This document shows positions 5,904 to 6,996 of a stretch of DNA of 6,996 nucleotides, piece by piece. Every line of letters starts with the position of its first letter. Within the stretch, counting starts at the first letter, position 1. Below the pieces are notes generated by a model. The model did not search any database. It saw nothing but the letters and a program-made list of their open reading frames with translations, and was not told the DNA's origin. Made by a program: the position numbers and the translations under genes. Source of the DNA: an uncultured Gemmatimonadota bacterium (GTDB lineage Bacteria > Gemmatimonadota > Gemmatimonadetes > Gemmatimonadales > Gemmatimonadaceae); assembly GCA_946479995.1 (NCBI GenBank), contig CAMLIU010000082.1, positions 1 to 6,996 on the forward strand, given 5' to 3'.

Positions 5904-6996
5904 CCGGCCGACCGTCCAGCACCGCGTCGTAGACCTGCTCGGCGAGGGCGGTGGTGACGCTCTCGCGATTGTGCGCGAGGACTTCATCACGCGCGGCGTC
6001 GATCACGCCGCGCCTCAGGGATGCGTCGTCGGTGAGCCGCAGGATTGCCATGGCCATCTCGTGCGGAGCACCCGGAGGCACGACCAGCCCCGTGTCACCA
6101 TCCCGGACCAGCTCGGGAGTTCCCCCGGTGGCCGTCGCCACCACTGGCACCTCGGCCATCATCGCCTGCACAACGGACGTGGCATAGGGCTCGGGCGTGC
6201 GCGTGGACAGCACGAACAGGTCGAACAGTCGATAGTAGAGCGCCTGGGCGCGCTGGAAACCGGCGAACACCACGAAATCCAGGCCCCGCTCAGCGACACG
6301 TCGCTTCAGCTCGTCCTCCACGTCGCCGACCTGTCCCCTGCCGCTGCCGACAACGAGCAGCTTGATCCTCGGGTCGGCTGCGTGCGCGAGGGCAACGGCC
6401 TCGACGACGTCCTCAGGTCCCTTCTCGGCGACGAGCCTGCCCATGAAGCCGACGACGATGTCGTCGTCTTCGAAGCCCCAGCGAGCACGCTCCGCAGCCA
6501 CGGCGGCGGGATCGATGGTGACGAGCTCCTCGTCCATGGAGCTGCCGACGTGGACGACGGAGAAACGCGGATCGCTCCGCCCGCCGTAGTAGTCGCGGAT
6601 GGCCGCCGACACGCAGATGAAGCGCTCCGCCCGGCCGGCAAGCAGGTGGAACGCGCGGCGGCCAAACAGGAAATCGCGCACCCACCAGATCAGGGGCACG
6701 CGCGTACCGACGAGCGCCACTGCGGCGATGTAGGCGGCGCGCGACGTATTCGCCACCACGATATCCACTCCCTCACGGCGTACCAGCCGCCGGAACGCCC
6801 ACGCCGCGCGCAGGAGACGCAGCGGGATGGCCGGCGAGCGGCGTCGCAGCTGAGGCATCGGGAGGATGTGCACGTCCGCGCCGGCGTCCCGGTACAGATC
6901 GATCAGCATCGGCACCCGATCGGTGCAGGCGACCACCGGAAGGAAGCGGGAACGATCGAGTGCGGCGATGTGCGTGGCGAGCACCAGCTCGGCGCC
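5890..6996 (-). CDS. Family 4 (GT-B) glycosyltransferase, N-terminus cut by right edge
   Basis: 368 codons are visible before the TAG at 5892-5890. The frame enters from the right edge as GAELVLATHIAALDR, which fits the GGAE motif that usually lies some 10-20 residues from the N-terminus in family 4, so only a short N-terminal piece is missing. A GTG at 6984 is in frame but is probably internal. Numbering from the edge, the Rossmann-like N-domain holds VDIVVANTSRAA and RFICVSAAIRDYY. The C-domain holds VGFMGRLVAEKGPED (conserved Arg187 and Lys192, donor phosphate contacts in the family), LLVVGSGRGQ, VVFAGFQ, and the donor-site block EPYATSVVQAMM followed by PVVATATGGTPELV. The second glutamate of the E-x7-E motif is glutamine (Glu269, Gln277). 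The probable role is cytoplasmic transfer of a nucleotide-activated sugar during repeat-unit assembly, with retaining chemistry expected from the family. The specific sugar is unknown. Confidence 0.9.
   Translation of the reverse strand, partial: GAELVLATHIAALDRSRFLPVVACTDRVPMLIDLYRDAGADVHILPMPQLRRRSPAIPLRLLRAAWAFRRLVRREGVDIVVANTSRAAYIAAVALVGTRVPLIWWVRDFLFGRRAFHLLAGRAERFICVSAAIRDYYGGRSDPRFSVVHVGSSMDEELVTIDPAAVAAERARWGFEDDDIVVGFMGRLVAEKGPEDVVEAVALAHAADPRIKLLVVGSGRGQVGDVEDELKRRVAERGLDFVVFAGFQRAQALYYRLFDLFVLSTRTPEPYATSVVQAMMAEVPVVATATGGTPELVRDGDTGLVVPPGAPHEMAMAILRLTDDASLRRGVIDAARDEVLAHNRESVTTALAEQVYDAVLDGRPARSV

Noticed and set aside
4740..5990. Upstream extension of the lipoprotein frame to a 664-codon minus-strand reading frame
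   Set aside because: The extra part is antisense to the well-supported family 2 glycosyltransferase and shows no signal peptide or domain. The lipobox close to GTG 4739 marks the real N-terminus.

Overview
The window is a GC-rich, densely coded stretch of a surface-polysaccharide (exopolysaccharide, capsule or O-antigen type) biosynthesis locus. It holds six protein genes and no RNA gene, CRISPR array or mobile element that I can see. The outer-membrane Wzi-like barrel and a lipoprotein with a signal peptide point to a diderm (Gram-negative) bacterium. High GC, GTG starts, no recognisable Shine-Dalgarno sequences, and a Wzi-like barrel next to a carboxypeptidase-regulatory-like lipoprotein would fit Gemmatimonadota or a similar soil-type high-GC phylum. 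That taxonomic guess is an inference with modest confidence.

Layout, left to right: (1) minus strand, cut by the left edge: the membrane and N-terminal half of a polyprenyl-phosphate glycosylphosphotransferase, the enzyme type that starts repeat-unit synthesis. (2) An intergenic gap of about 80 bases holding a palindromic, apparently bidirectional promoter. (3) Plus strand: a Wzi-like outer-membrane beta-barrel. (4) Minus strand, converging on and overlapping gene 3 by 12 bases: a Wzx-type polysaccharide flippase, preceded in the same transcription unit by (5) a small lipoprotein with two related beta-sandwich repeats. (6) A divergent intergenic gap of 135 bases. (7) Plus strand: a family 2 (GT-A) glycosyltransferase, converging on and overlapping by 14 bases (8) a minus-strand family 4 (GT-B) glycosyltransferase cut by the right edge.

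A likely division of labour, by analogy with Wzx/Wzy systems: the glycosylphosphotransferase loads the first sugar phosphate onto undecaprenyl phosphate at the inner leaflet, the two glycosyltransferases extend it in the cytoplasm, the flippase turns the lipid-linked unit to the periplasm, and the Wzi-like barrel holds or organises the polymer at the outer membrane. The lipoprotein is the least understood member. The polymerase and the Wza/Wzc export and length-control genes are not in this window. The long open frames antisense to these genes look like high-GC shadows.
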